A program made the position numbers and the translations under genes. Below the pieces are notes generated by a model. It was not told the DNA's origin and did not search any database. It saw only the letters and a list, made by a program, of their open reading frames with translations. 61,762 nucleotides of DNA from Mycobacterium montefiorense (GTDB lineage: Bacteria > Actinomycetota > Actinomycetes > Mycobacteriales > Mycobacteriaceae), in assembly GCF_003112775.1 (NCBI RefSeq), contig NZ_BFCH01000014.1, forward strand, positions 1-61,762. The letters are read 5' to 3'. Below, in pieces: positions 49,448 through 58,348 of this stretch (its first letter is position 1; each line of letters opens with the position of its first letter).

Positions 49448-49458
<11 letters not shown>

Positions 49459-50287
49459 GTTGACGGGCGCACGGCGCACGGCGATGTGGGCCGTCATCAA
49501 TACCTCGGTCGTGGTGTACGCCCTGCTGCCGGTGCTCTGGATTCTCAGCCTGTCGCTCAAGCCGACGTCAACTGTCAAGGACGGCAAGCTGATTCCGTCG
49601 GCGGTGACACTGGAAAACTATCGCGGTATCTTCCGTGGCGACTTGTTTGCCTCGGCGCTGATCAACTCCATCGGGATCGCGTTGATCGCCACCGGTATCG
49701 CGGTGCTGCTGGGCGCGATGGCGGCCTATGCGATCGCCCGGCTGAACTTTCCCGGCAAGCGACTGCTGATTGGTTCGACCCTGCTGATTACCATGTTCCC
49801 GGCGATCTCTTTGGTGACGCCGTTGTTCGAAATCGAACGCTGGATTGGGCTTTTCGATACCTGGCCCGGGCTGATTCTGCCCTACATCACCTTTGCTTTG
49901 CCCCTTGCCATTTACACGTTGTCGGCTTTCTTCCGGGAGATCCCGTGGGATCTGGAGAAGGCGGCCAAGATGGACGGCGCCACCCCGGCGCAGGCCTTCC
50001 GAAAGATCGTCGTCCCGCTGGCGGCGCCCGGATTGGTCACTGCGGCGATCCTGGTATTCATATTCGCCTGGAACGACCTGCTGCTGGCGTTGTCGCTGAC
50101 TGCCACCAAGGCGGCGATCACGGCGCCGGTGGCGATTGCGAATTTCGGAGGCAGTTCGCAATTCGAGGAACCAACCGGATCGATCGCGGCCGGTGCCATC
50201 GTGATTACGGTTCCGATCATCGTGTTTGTTCTAATCTTTCAACGACGGATTGTCGCCGGGTTGACCTCAGGCGCCGTGAAGGGATAG
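49448..50287 (+). CDS. sugB: Trehalose ABC transporter permease SugB
   Basis: 279 aa. MalG-type permease: six helices and the EAA loop [20 protein letters not shown] near residue 173. ATG 49448. Ends 4 bp before sugC. Confidence 0.95.
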
Positions 50288-50291
50288 CGCG

Positions 50292-51473
50292 ATGGCCGAT
50301 ATTGTGCTGGAACACGTGAACAAGAGTTACCCCAACGGTCATACGGCGGTGCAGGACCTGAACCTCACCATCGCCGACGGTGAATTCCTGATCCTGGTCG
50401 GCCCGTCCGGCTGCGGCAAGACCACCACGCTGAATATGATTGCCGGACTTGAAGATATCTCGTCGGGCGAATTGCGAATCGACGGTGAACGAGTCAACGA
50501 GAAGGCGCCCAAGGACCGCGACATCGCGATGGTGTTCCAGTCCTACGCGCTGTATCCGCACATGACGGTTCGGCAGAACATCGCCTTCCCGCTGACCCTG
50601 GCGAAGATGCCGAAGGCCGACATCGCGCAGAAGGTCGCCGAAACCGCCAAAATCCTTGACCTCAGCGAACTCCTGGACCGCAAACCCTCTCAGTTGTCCG
50701 GTGGGCAGCGTCAGCGGGTCGCGATGGGCCGCGCCATCGTGCGTCATCCCAAGGCGTTCTTGATGGACGAGCCGCTATCCAACCTGGACGCCAAGCTGCG
50801 CGTGCAGATGCGCGGCGAGATCGCCCGGCTGCAGCGCCGGTTGGGCACCACCACGGTCTACGTCACCCACGACCAGACCGAGGCGATGACGCTGGGTGAT
50901 CGCGTGGTGGTGATGCACGGCGGCGTCGCCCAGCAGATCGGAACCCCCGCGGAGCTCTACGCGCGTCCGGCGAATCTCTTCGTGGCGGGGTTCATCGGCT
51001 CGCCTCCAATGAACTTCTTCCCCGGCACACTGACGCCGAACGGTCTGACGCTGCCGTTCGGCGAGGTGATGCTGAGCCCGGATGTCCAGGAGGTGATCGC
51101 CGCGCATCCGAAGCCCGAGAGCGTCATCGTCGGGGTGCGGCCCGAACATCTGCTGGATGCCGGTTTGATCGACGGCTTCCAGCGCATCGCGGCGACAACC
51201 TTCCAGGTGAAGGTCGACCTGGTCGAATCGCTCGGGGCCGACAAGTACGTGTACTTCACCACCGCGGGATGCGACGTCCATTCCGTCCAGCTCGACGAGC
51301 TGGCCGCCGAGTCGGAGGTGGCCGAAAACCAGTTCGTGGCAAGGGTTCCCGCCGAGTCGAAAGCCGTCATCGGCGAGTCCGTCGAATTGGCTTTCGACAC
51401 CGGGAAACTCGCGGTCTTCGACGCCGACTCCGGGGTGAACCTGACCATCGCCGGGGCGCAAGCCGCGCAGTGA
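50292..51473 (+). CDS. sugC: Trehalose ABC transporter ATPase SugC
   Basis: 393 aa, MalK-type. Walker A VGPSGCGKTTTLNMIAG (about 36-52), Q-loop MVFQSYALYPHM, signature LSGGQRQRVAMGRAIV (about 135), Walker B AFLMDEPLSNLDAKLR, H-loop YVTHDQTEAMT, and a C-terminal OB/TOBE regulatory domain (about 240-390). Energises trehalose uptake. Its last base pair overlaps the SUFU-like gene start. Confidence 0.96.
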   Translation: MADIVLEHVNKSYPNGHTAVQDLNLTIADGEFLILVGPSGCGKTTTLNMIAGLEDISSGELRIDGERVNEKAPKDRDIAMVFQSYALYPHMTVRQNIAFPLTLAKMPKADIAQKVAETAKILDLSELLDRKPSQLSGGQRQRVAMGRAIVRHPKAFLMDEPLSNLDAKLRVQMRGEIARLQRRLGTTTVYVTHDQTEAMTLGDRVVVMHGGVAQQIGTPAELYARPANLFVAGFIGSPPMNFFPGTLTPNGLTLPFGEVMLSPDVQEVIAAHPKPESVIVGVRPEHLLDAGLIDGFQRIAATTFQVKVDLVESLGADKYVYFTTAGCDVHSVQLDELAAESEVAENQFVARVPAESKAVIGESVELAFDTGKLAVFDADSGVNLTIAGAQAAQ

Positions 51474-52081
51474 CACAAATCCTGGACCAGGTAAGGGCAC
51501 ACCTGCGCGACTACTTCGCCAAGGCGGGTGAGGGGGCGTGGGGTGAGCCCGATTCGGCGAGCGTGACATTTCTGGGTACCGAACCGATCGAGATGCTGAG
51601 ATTCCGTGCCACCGACTCAGTGGTGCAGTACGTGTCGCTGGGGTGCTCGCGGCATCCGATGGGTGATCCCAGCGAAATCATCGTCGACCCGTTGCGCGGC
51701 CCGCGTGCCGAAGTCGCGCTGTGCCTGCGAGATCCCGGCCCGGCCACCGGAATCGCCCGCAGCCTGGCGATGCTGGCGGCCTCGCCGGCTGTCGACGGTG
51801 TGGTGCTTGCCCCCGGCGCGCTGGTAGACCTCGGGTCGCCACTGTGGTCCTGGCCGTCGCGACGAGTGCCGTTCACCGCTGTTCTGTTGAGCGACAGCGA
51901 TATTCCGGACCTGTCGCTACAGCCGCCGTGCGACCCGGTGGTGTTTCTCTCGGCGACTCCGATCACCGCGACCGAGGCGGCGTGGGTGCGGCTCAAAGGC
52001 GCCGACGCGATGCGGCAGGCCTGGGAGAGCGACGGTGTCGACGTGCTGGATCCGAACCGTCGTGCGGCACAACCTAACTGA
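51470..52081 (+). CDS. Suppressor-of-fused (SUFU)-like domain protein
   Basis: 203 aa from GTG 51470, overlapping the sugC stop (GTGA). The segment YVSLGCSRHPMGD...PRAEVALCLRD resembles the core of SUFU-domain proteins (TxGxSxxPM / ELxL), followed by ARSLAMLAASPAVDGVVLAPGALVDLG. Bacterial SUFU proteins have immunity or structural roles and no known enzyme activity. Coupling to the trehalose importer is curious; M. tuberculosis has no gene here in the annotation I recall. Confidence 0.68.
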   Translation: MTQILDQVRAHLRDYFAKAGEGAWGEPDSASVTFLGTEPIEMLRFRATDSVVQYVSLGCSRHPMGDPSEIIVDPLRGPRAEVALCLRDPGPATGIARSLAMLAASPAVDGVVLAPGALVDLGSPLWSWPSRRVPFTAVLLSDSDIPDLSLQPPCDPVVFLSATPITATEAAWVRLKGADAMRQAWESDGVDVLDPNRRAAQPN

Positions 52082-52105
52082 GCCAAGGCCGCACACTCAA
52101 TGTGG

Positions 52106-53206
52106 CTAAAGCCAGTTGTTCCTGCGGAATTGGAAGTACAGGACCAAACAAGCCAGGGTCATCAGGGCCATGACCCCCGGGTAGCCCCACGTCCAGTCCA
52201 GCTCGGGCATGAAATGAAAGTTCATCCCGTAGATCGCGGCGACCGCGGTGGGCAACGCCGCGATACCGGCCCAGGCCGCCATCTTGCGCATGTCATTGTT
52301 CTGCTGCATGCCGACGCGCGCCAACGCCGCCTGGATCAGCGAGTTGAGCATGTCGTCGTAGCTGGCGATCTGGTCCGCGGCCTCGGACTGGTGGTCGCCG
52401 ACATCGCGCAGGTAGCGCCGCACCTCCTTGGAGATCAGATCCTTGTTCTCCATCTGCATTCGATGGAATGCCGCAGACAGCGGGTTGACGCAGCGGCGTA
52501 GCTCGACGACCTCACGTTTGAGCAGGTAGATCGGTTCGACGTCGAGCTTGCGGCCCGGGGCGAACGCCACCTCCTCGATGCTGTCGATATCGCCCTCCAT
52601 CAGCCGGGTCACCTCGAGGTAGTGGTCCACGACGTAGTCGGCGATCGCGTGCATCACCGCGAACGGCCCCAGTCGCAGCTGCTCACCATCGGCTTCCATG
52701 CTCTTGCGCACTTCGGCCAGCCCACTGTGCTCGCCGTGGCGGACGGTGACCACGAAGTCCTTGCCGACGAAGACCATCACCTCGCCGCTTTCCACAATCT
52801 CTCGCGCCAGCGCGACCGACTCGTGTGGGACGTATTTGACCGTCTTGAGCACCAGCACCAGCGTGTCGTCGTAGCGCTCCAGCTTGGGTCGCTGATGTGC
52901 GCACACCGCGTCTTCAACGGCCAGCGGGTGCAAGCCGAAAACGTCCGCCACCTCTTTCATCTGGGCCTCGTTCGGCTCGTGCAAGCCGACCCAAACGAAG
53001 GCGTCGTGCCCCAGCATCTCGATCTGGTGCACTTTGCTGCATGCGGCCGGGTAGCTGAACTTGCCGGGCAGCCGGTTACCTCCGACGTAGACGGCGCAGT
53101 CGACCAGGGCCTCGTGGGGTGCGGGGGGTTCGGGAGCGGGTTGTGGTTGCGGCTCGTGCGCGATCGTCCGAAGCGCTTCCGGCAATGCGTCGAAACCCTC
53201 GAACAC
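52106..53206 (-). CDS. corA: CorA Mg2+/Co2+ channel
   Basis: 366 aa, the usual length. Large N-terminal cytoplasmic domain (AVCAHQRPKLERYDDTLVLV) and two C-terminal helices with the signature YGMNFHFMPELDW at the first helix end (GMN selectivity motif, about 325). Pentameric Mg2+ uptake channel. It is convergent with the SUFU-like gene. Confidence 0.95.
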   Translation of the reverse strand: MFEGFDALPEALRTIAHEPQPQPAPEPPAPHEALVDCAVYVGGNRLPGKFSYPAACSKVHQIEMLGHDAFVWVGLHEPNEAQMKEVADVFGLHPLAVEDAVCAHQRPKLERYDDTLVLVLKTVKYVPHESVALAREIVESGEVMVFVGKDFVVTVRHGEHSGLAEVRKSMEADGEQLRLGPFAVMHAIADYVVDHYLEVTRLMEGDIDSIEEVAFAPGRKLDVEPIYLLKREVVELRRCVNPLSAAFHRMQMENKDLISKEVRRYLRDVGDHQSEAADQIASYDDMLNSLIQAALARVGMQQNNDMRKMAAWAGIAALPTAVAAIYGMNFHFMPELDWTWGYPGVMALMTLACLVLYFQFRRNNWL

Positions 53207-53412
53207 CTCAACCTCCTATCGCACCGCAGGTCACCGCAGAGCGGTGCTCATGCTACGCGTGCAGGTAAAACACGGCGTGAAATGGCGCGGCCAGCGGCCG
53301 GCAACGGTTGCCCGGTGCGCCGCGGCGAATTCGGACCGGAGATTTCGCGCGGCCAGCGGTGCGCTAGTTTCGTGGGCGACCGCTTGACCTTCTCCATAAG
53401 GAGTAAACCGAC
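53207..53412. promoter_or_regulatory. Divergent corA/mdh promoter region
   Basis: 206 bp. ATAAGGAG at 53396-53403 is a strong ribosome site for mdh. The 13-mer GCGCGGCCAGCGG occurs near 53284 and again near 53349, as a direct repeat of unknown meaning. No gene or clear -10/-35 pair seen. Confidence 0.4.
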
Positions 53413-54402
53413 GTGAGCGCAAGTCCACTCAAGGTGGCCGTCACCGGCGCTGCCGGCCAGATCGGCTACAGCCTGCTGTTCCGCCTGGCATCCGGCTCGC
53501 TGCTGGGGCCCGACCGCCCGATCGAGCTGCGGCTGCTCGAGATCGAGCCCGCGCTCAAGGCGCTCGAGGGCGTCGTGATGGAGCTCGATGACTGCGCGTT
53601 CCCGCTGCTGTCGGGTGTCGAGATCGGCGCGGACGCGAACAAGATCTTCGACGGCGTCAACCTGGCCCTGCTGGTCGGTGCGCGGCCGCGTGGCCCGGGC
53701 ATGGAACGCGGTGACCTGCTGGAGGCCAACGGCGCGATCTTCACCGCGCAGGGCAAGGCGCTGAACTCGGTCGCCGCCGACGACGTCCGCATCGGAGTGA
53801 CCGGCAACCCGGCCAACACGAACGCGCTGATCGCGCTGAGCAACGCCCCCGACATCCCCACGGAGCGGTTCTCCGCGCTGACCCGCCTGGACCACAACCG
53901 GGCGATCTCGCAGCTGGCCCGCAAGACCGGCGCCGACGTCACCGACATCAAGAAGGTGACGATCTGGGGCAACCACTCGGCCACGCAGTACCCCGACATC
54001 TTCCATGCTGAGGTCGGCGGCAAGAACGCGGTCGAGGTCGTCAACGACCAGAACTGGATCGAGAACGACTTCATCCCCACGGTCGCCAAGCGCGGTGCGG
54101 CGATCATCGACGCACGCGGCGCCTCCTCGGCCGCGTCGGCCGCGTCGGCGACCGTCGATGCCGCCCGCTCCTGGCTGCTGGGCAGCCCGAAGGATGACTG
54201 GGTGTCGATGGCGGTCCTCTCCGACGGCTCCTACGGCGTCCCGGAGGGAATCGTGTCGTCGTTCCCGGTGACCACCAAGGATGGCAACTGGTCGATCGTG
54301 CAGGGGCTGGAGATCGACGAGTTCTCCCGCGGCCGCATCGACAAGACCACCGCCGAGCTGGTCGACGAGCGCGCCGCCGTCACGGAACTGAAGCTGATCT
54401 GA
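53413..54402 (+). CDS. mdh: Malate dehydrogenase
   Basis: 329 aa, GTG start behind AAGGAG. NAD-binding [20 protein letters not shown] (about 9-28), substrate Arg in [33 protein letters not shown], catalytic [11 protein letters not shown] and [11 protein letters not shown] with the catalytic His (about 188). Interconverts malate and oxaloacetate in the TCA cycle. A malic enzyme gene follows. Confidence 0.96.
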   Translation: MSASPLKVAVTGAAGQIGYSLLFRLASGSLLGPDRPIELRLLEIEPALKALEGVVMELDDCAFPLLSGVEIGADANKIFDGVNLALLVGARPRGPGMERGDLLEANGAIFTAQGKALNSVAADDVRIGVTGNPANTNALIALSNAPDIPTERFSALTRLDHNRAISQLARKTGADVTDIKKVTIWGNHSATQYPDIFHAEVGGKNAVEVVNDQNWIENDFIPTVAKRGAAIIDARGASSAASAASATVDAARSWLLGSPKDDWVSMAVLSDGSYGVPEGIVSSFPVTTKDGNWSIVQGLEIDEFSRGRIDKTTAELVDERAAVTELKLI

Positions 54403-54447
54403 GGCAGTCGATTAGGGCTACTAATGGGTAGTAAGTACCCTGGGCCC

Positions 54448-55620
54448 GTGTCCGAAATCGTGCCGTCACAGATCGTCATCGGGGACGACGAGATCTTCGA
54501 GGCCCATGTAGGCGGGAAGCTTTCGGTCGAGATGAAGGCTCCGCTGGACACGCAGCGCGCATTGTCGATTGCCTATACGCCGGGTGTCGCACAGGTCAGT
54601 CGGGCGATCGCCGCGGACCACACTCTGGCCGACCGCTATACGTGGGCGAACCGGCTGGTGGCCGTCGTCAGCGACGGCAGCGCCGTCCTGGGCCTGGGTG
54701 ACATCGGACCGGCCGCGGCGCTGCCGGTGATGGAGGGCAAGAGCGCGCTGTTCAAGCAGTTCGCCGATCTAGACGCGATCCCGATCGTGCTGGACACCAA
54801 GGAGCCCGACGAGATCGTCGAGACGCTGGTGCGGCTGCGGCCGACGTTCGGCGCGGTAAACCTCGAAGACATCTCGGCGCCCCGCTGCTTCGAGATCGAA
54901 CGGCGGGTCATCGAGGCGCTGGACTGCCCGGTGATGCACGACGACCAGCACGGCACCGCGATTGTCGTGCTGGCCGCGCTGATGGGCGCCAGCAAGCTGC
55001 TGGGCCGCGACATGGGCTCGATGCGAGTAGTGGTCTCGGGTGCCGGGGCAGCGGGCGTTGCCTGCTCGAAACTTCTTCTCGCAATGGGCGTTTCGGACAT
55101 CACGGTGCTCGACTCGCAGGGCATCCTGCACACCGGCCGCAACGACATGAACATCGTCAAGACCGATCTGGCGCGCAGCAGTAATCCGCGCGGTCTGACC
55201 GGCGGCATGGTGGAAGCGCTGAAGGAAGCCGACGTCTTTCTCGGGGTGTCGGCCGGCGTGGTCCCCGAGGAGCTCATCGCCACGATGGCGTCCGATTGCG
55301 TTGTGTTCGCGCTGTCCAACCCGGACCCGGAGATCGCGCCCGACGTCGCGGCCAAGTACGCCGCAGTGGTGGCCACCGGCCGCAGCGACTTCCCCAACCA
55401 GATCAACAATGTCCTGGCGTTCCCCGGGGTGTTCCGCGGCGCGCTGGATGCCGGGGCGCGGCGGATCACCGAAAAGATGATGGTGGCCGCGGCCGAGGCG
55501 ATCTTCTCCGTCGTGAGCGACGACCTGGCACCCGACCGGATCGTGCCCAGCCCACTGGACCCAGGCGTCGGTGAGGCAGTGGCGCAAGCCGTGGCGCGGG
55601 CTGCGAACAGCACGGAGTGA
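54448..55620 (+). CDS. NAD(P)-dependent malic enzyme
   Basis: 390 aa from GTG 54448; ATG 54424 is an alternative. The N-terminal domain has IAYTPGVAQVSRAIA with the catalytic Tyr, GLGDIGPAAALPVMEGK, Lys-containing LFKQFADLDAIPIVLD, and NLEDISAPRCFEIERR with metal ligands. VMHDDQHGTAIVVLAAL and the Rossmann motif VVSGAGAAGVACSKLLL (about 205) follow. Oxidatively decarboxylates malate to pyruvate and CO2. Short bacterial form without phosphotransacetylase domain. The stop overlaps lpqZ. In M. tuberculosis this slot holds vapBC33 and PE_PGRS23. Confidence 0.9.
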   Translation: MSEIVPSQIVIGDDEIFEAHVGGKLSVEMKAPLDTQRALSIAYTPGVAQVSRAIAADHTLADRYTWANRLVAVVSDGSAVLGLGDIGPAAALPVMEGKSALFKQFADLDAIPIVLDTKEPDEIVETLVRLRPTFGAVNLEDISAPRCFEIERRVIEALDCPVMHDDQHGTAIVVLAALMGASKLLGRDMGSMRVVVSGAGAAGVACSKLLLAMGVSDITVLDSQGILHTGRNDMNIVKTDLARSSNPRGLTGGMVEALKEADVFLGVSAGVVPEELIATMASDCVVFALSNPDPEIAPDVAAKYAAVVATGRSDFPNQINNVLAFPGVFRGALDAGARRITEKMMVAAAEAIFSVVSDDLAPDRIVPSPLDPGVGEAVAQAVARAANSTE

Positions 55621-56483
55621 AAATCGGCAGGCTCGCGGCGTTTCTGCTCGCTGCCCCGTTGTGCGCCGGCTGTGCGGCCGGCACCGGCGACCATCGTGGC
55701 GCCCCCGCCCTGGTGGTCGGTTCCCGCGATGACGCCATGTCGAGGCTGCTGACCGGCGTGTACCTCGCGGCGCTGCGATCGTACGGTTTCGCCGCGCAAG
55801 CTCAGAGCGGCGACGACCCGATGGCGCAACTGGACTCCGGCGCCTTCACCGTCACGCCGGCTTTTACCGGCCAGACCTTGCAGACCTTGCAGCCCGGCGC
55901 GACGGCGACCTCCGATGCGCCGGTCTACCGTGCGATGGTGTCGGCACTGCCCGAAGGTATCGCCGCCGGCGACTACACGACGGCCGCCGAGGACAAACCC
56001 GTCCTGCTGGTCGCGCAACCCACCGCCAAGGCCTGGGGTGGTCAGGATCGCAGCGCGGATCTTTCCACGCTGGGAAAACACTGCGGCGGGCTGACCGTCG
56101 GTATCGTTACCGGCCGTCAAGCGCCGTCGCTGGTGGGCACCTGCCGGCTGCCCGCCCCGCGCGAATTCCCGGATAGCACAACGATGTTCGCGGCAGTGCG
56201 GGCCGGACAGCTGACGGCGGGATGGACTACCACGGCCGACCCCGCGATGCCGGGTGATCTGGTGCCACTGGCCGACGGCACACCCGCGCTGATCCGGGCG
56301 GAGAATGTGGTGCCGCTCTACCGCCGCAATGTGCTGAGCGATCGGCAGGTGCTGGCGATCAACGAAGTAGCGGGTGTGCTGGACACCGCGGCGTTAGCTG
56401 ACATGCGCCGCCAAGTCGCGGCAGGCGCCGATGCATTGGCGGTCGCCGGCGGGTGGCTCGCCGAACACCCGCTGGGCCGCTGA
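55617..56483 (+). CDS. lpqZ: Lipoprotein, glycine-betaine/osmoprotectant-binding-like
   Basis: 288 aa, GTG start overlapping the malic enzyme stop (GTGA). Signal peptide with lipobox PLCAGC (Cys about 19). OpuAC/OsmF-type substrate-binding fold: ALVVGSRDDAMSRLLTGVYL near residue 30 and TVTPAFTGQTLQTL. No ABC permease or ATPase is adjacent, so it may be an orphan binding protein. Matches LpqZ (Rv1244). Confidence 0.9.
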   Translation: MKIGRLAAFLLAAPLCAGCAAGTGDHRGAPALVVGSRDDAMSRLLTGVYLAALRSYGFAAQAQSGDDPMAQLDSGAFTVTPAFTGQTLQTLQPGATATSDAPVYRAMVSALPEGIAAGDYTTAAEDKPVLLVAQPTAKAWGGQDRSADLSTLGKHCGGLTVGIVTGRQAPSLVGTCRLPAPREFPDSTTMFAAVRAGQLTAGWTTTADPAMPGDLVPLADGTPALIRAENVVPLYRRNVLSDRQVLAINEVAGVLDTAALADMRRQVAAGADALAVAGGWLAEHPLGR

Positions 56484-56488
56484 GGGAC

Positions 56489-57322
56489 CTAGCGGTTGCT
56501 GAACGAAGTGAGCCGGTGTGTGACGGTTCCAAACAGCCGCTGATAAGCCGGGCCCATCAGCCGCACCAGCGCATCCAGCACCTTGGCGTCCGTGCCGACC
56601 AGCACCCGGGCCTTGTTCTTGCGAACCCCCTCCAAGATGACGCGCGCGGCCTTCTCTGCAGTGGTGCTGGCCATCCGCTTGTCGAATACCTTGGCCAGTT
56701 CGGCCGCATCGAGTCCTTCGGCGACGGTGGCGTTGCGCGCGATCCCGGTCTTGACGCCGCCCGGGTGCACCGTGGTCACCTTCACCGGGTGGCCGGCCAC
56801 GAACATCTCCTGGCGCAGCGCTTCGGTGAAGCCGCGGACCGCGAACTTGGCCGCGTTGTACGCCGCCTGACTCGGCACGGCGAACAGCCCGAACACACTC
56901 GACACGTTGACGACGTGGCCGTCACCGGAAGCGATCAGGTGCGGCAGAAATGCCTTGGTGCCGTTGACGACTCCCCAGAAGTCGACGTCCATCACCCGTT
57001 CGATGTCCTTGAATTGGCTGACCTCGATGTCGCCGGTGAACGCGATGCCGGCGTTGTTGTAGATCTGGTTCACCTTGCCGAAGTGGGCGTTGACCGCGTC
57101 AGCGTAGGCCAGGAAGGCCTCGCGTTCGGTCACGTCGAGTCGGTCGCATAGGTACGGCGCCCCGATTGCTTTCAGCTGTTCCTCGGTCTGTGCCAGTCCC
57201 TCGGTGTTGACGTCACTGATTGCGACGCTGGCACCCGAGCGGGCGAGTTCGACGGCCAGCGCCTGGCCGATTCCCGAACCCGCGCCCGTGACCACCGCGA
57301 CCTTGCCAGCGAACCCCTGCAT
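56489..57322 (-). CDS. Short-chain dehydrogenase/reductase (Rv1245c-like)
   Basis: 277 aa from ATG 57322 (MQGFAGKVAVVTGAG). Classical SDR: TGxxxGxG motif TGAGSGIGQALA, NNAG at YNNAGIAFTG (about 90), Ser in NVSSVFGLFA, and catalytic Tyr-Lys in AAYNAAKFAVRG. C-terminus VHPGGVKTGIARN. NAD(P)-dependent oxidoreductase of unknown alcohol or ketone. It has a close paralogue immediately to the right. Confidence 0.92.
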   Translation of the reverse strand: MQGFAGKVAVVTGAGSGIGQALAVELARSGASVAISDVNTEGLAQTEEQLKAIGAPYLCDRLDVTEREAFLAYADAVNAHFGKVNQIYNNAGIAFTGDIEVSQFKDIERVMDVDFWGVVNGTKAFLPHLIASGDGHVVNVSSVFGLFAVPSQAAYNAAKFAVRGFTEALRQEMFVAGHPVKVTTVHPGGVKTGIARNATVAEGLDAAELAKVFDKRMASTTAEKAARVILEGVRKNKARVLVGTDAKVLDALVRLMGPAYQRLFGTVTHRLTSFSNR

Positions 57323-57402
57323 GTGCACTCTCCCTCGTGTCCACAATTGCCTCAAGGTTACCGGTACCGGCGGTCTCGGATAGCGGCAGGGTGCCCGGTC
57401 GA

Positions 57403-58269
57403 TCAGCTCTTGGGCGTCAGCAACCGCCGCACCCAGGTCGCCAACCGGGCCAGCAGCGTGGACCCACCGAACATCAGTTCGGGATATCGCCCACCGAACA
57501 CCCGGACCATCAGGTCTGCGGATTTGGCATCCGAGCCGATCAGCACCCGGGCCCTGTTCTTGCCCACCGCAGCCAAGATGATGCGGGCGGCCTGTTCGGC
57601 AGTGGTCTTGGCAATCTGCTGGTCGAAGTTTTCCAAGATCTCGTCCTGGGAGAGTCCCATGCCCTCGGCGATCTCGGCGTTGGTCCCGAAAGACGTCTTG
57701 ACGCCGCCCGGGTGCACCACGGTCACCCCGACTGGGTGTCCGGCCACCACCATCTCCTGGTGCAGCGCCTCGGTGAAGCCGCGGACGGCGAATTTCGCCG
57801 AGACATAGCCGACCTGACCCGGCAAGGCGATCACACCGAGCACGCTGGAGATATTGATGACGTGGCCGTCCCCGGAGGCAATCAGGTGGGGGAGAAAGGC
57901 CTTGGTGCCGTTGACGACTCCCCAGAAGTCGACGTCCATCACCCGTTCAACGTCCTTGAAGTCGCTGAACTCGAGGGTGCCGATGTGGGTCAGCCCCGCG
58001 TTGTTGTAGATCTGATTGACCTTGCCGAAGTGCTCGTTGACCGCGTCGGCGTAGGCCTGGAAGGCTTCGCGCTCGGTCACGTCGAGCCGATCGGCCTTGA
58101 CCGGCACCCCGATGGCCTTGAGCTGTTGCTCGGTCTGGGCCAGGCCCTCGGCGTCAACGTCGCTGATCGCGACGCTGGCACCCGAGCGGGCGAGTTCGAC
58201 GGCCAGCGCCTGGCCGATTCCCGAACCCGCGCCCGTGACCACCGCGACCTTGCCGGCGAACTTCTTCAT
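57403..58269 (-). CDS. Short-chain dehydrogenase/reductase, tandem paralogue
   Basis: 288 aa from ATG 58269 (MKKFAGKVAVVTGAG) with GAGGAAGG upstream; the TTG 6 bp earlier is disfavoured. Same motifs as its neighbour: TGAGSGIGQALA, YNNAGLTHIG, NISSVLGVIA, and VGYVSAKFAVRG (Tyr-x3-Lys). Eighty-six bases (58169-58254) are identical to 57222-57307 in the neighbour. M. tuberculosis has one copy, so this is a lineage duplication. Confidence 0.92.
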   Translation of the reverse strand: MKKFAGKVAVVTGAGSGIGQALAVELARSGASVAISDVDAEGLAQTEQQLKAIGVPVKADRLDVTEREAFQAYADAVNEHFGKVNQIYNNAGLTHIGTLEFSDFKDVERVMDVDFWGVVNGTKAFLPHLIASGDGHVINISSVLGVIALPGQVGYVSAKFAVRGFTEALHQEMVVAGHPVGVTVVHPGGVKTSFGTNAEIAEGMGLSQDEILENFDQQIAKTTAEQAARIILAAVGKNRARVLIGSDAKSADLMVRVFGGRYPELMFGGSTLLARLATWVRRLLTPKS

Positions 58270-58348
58270 AGACAACCTTCCTCAAGTCCGCCCCGTGCGT
58301 CGAGGTTAGCCGGTGCCAGCAAAGGTCCAGCGGGCGGACTGACGAACC

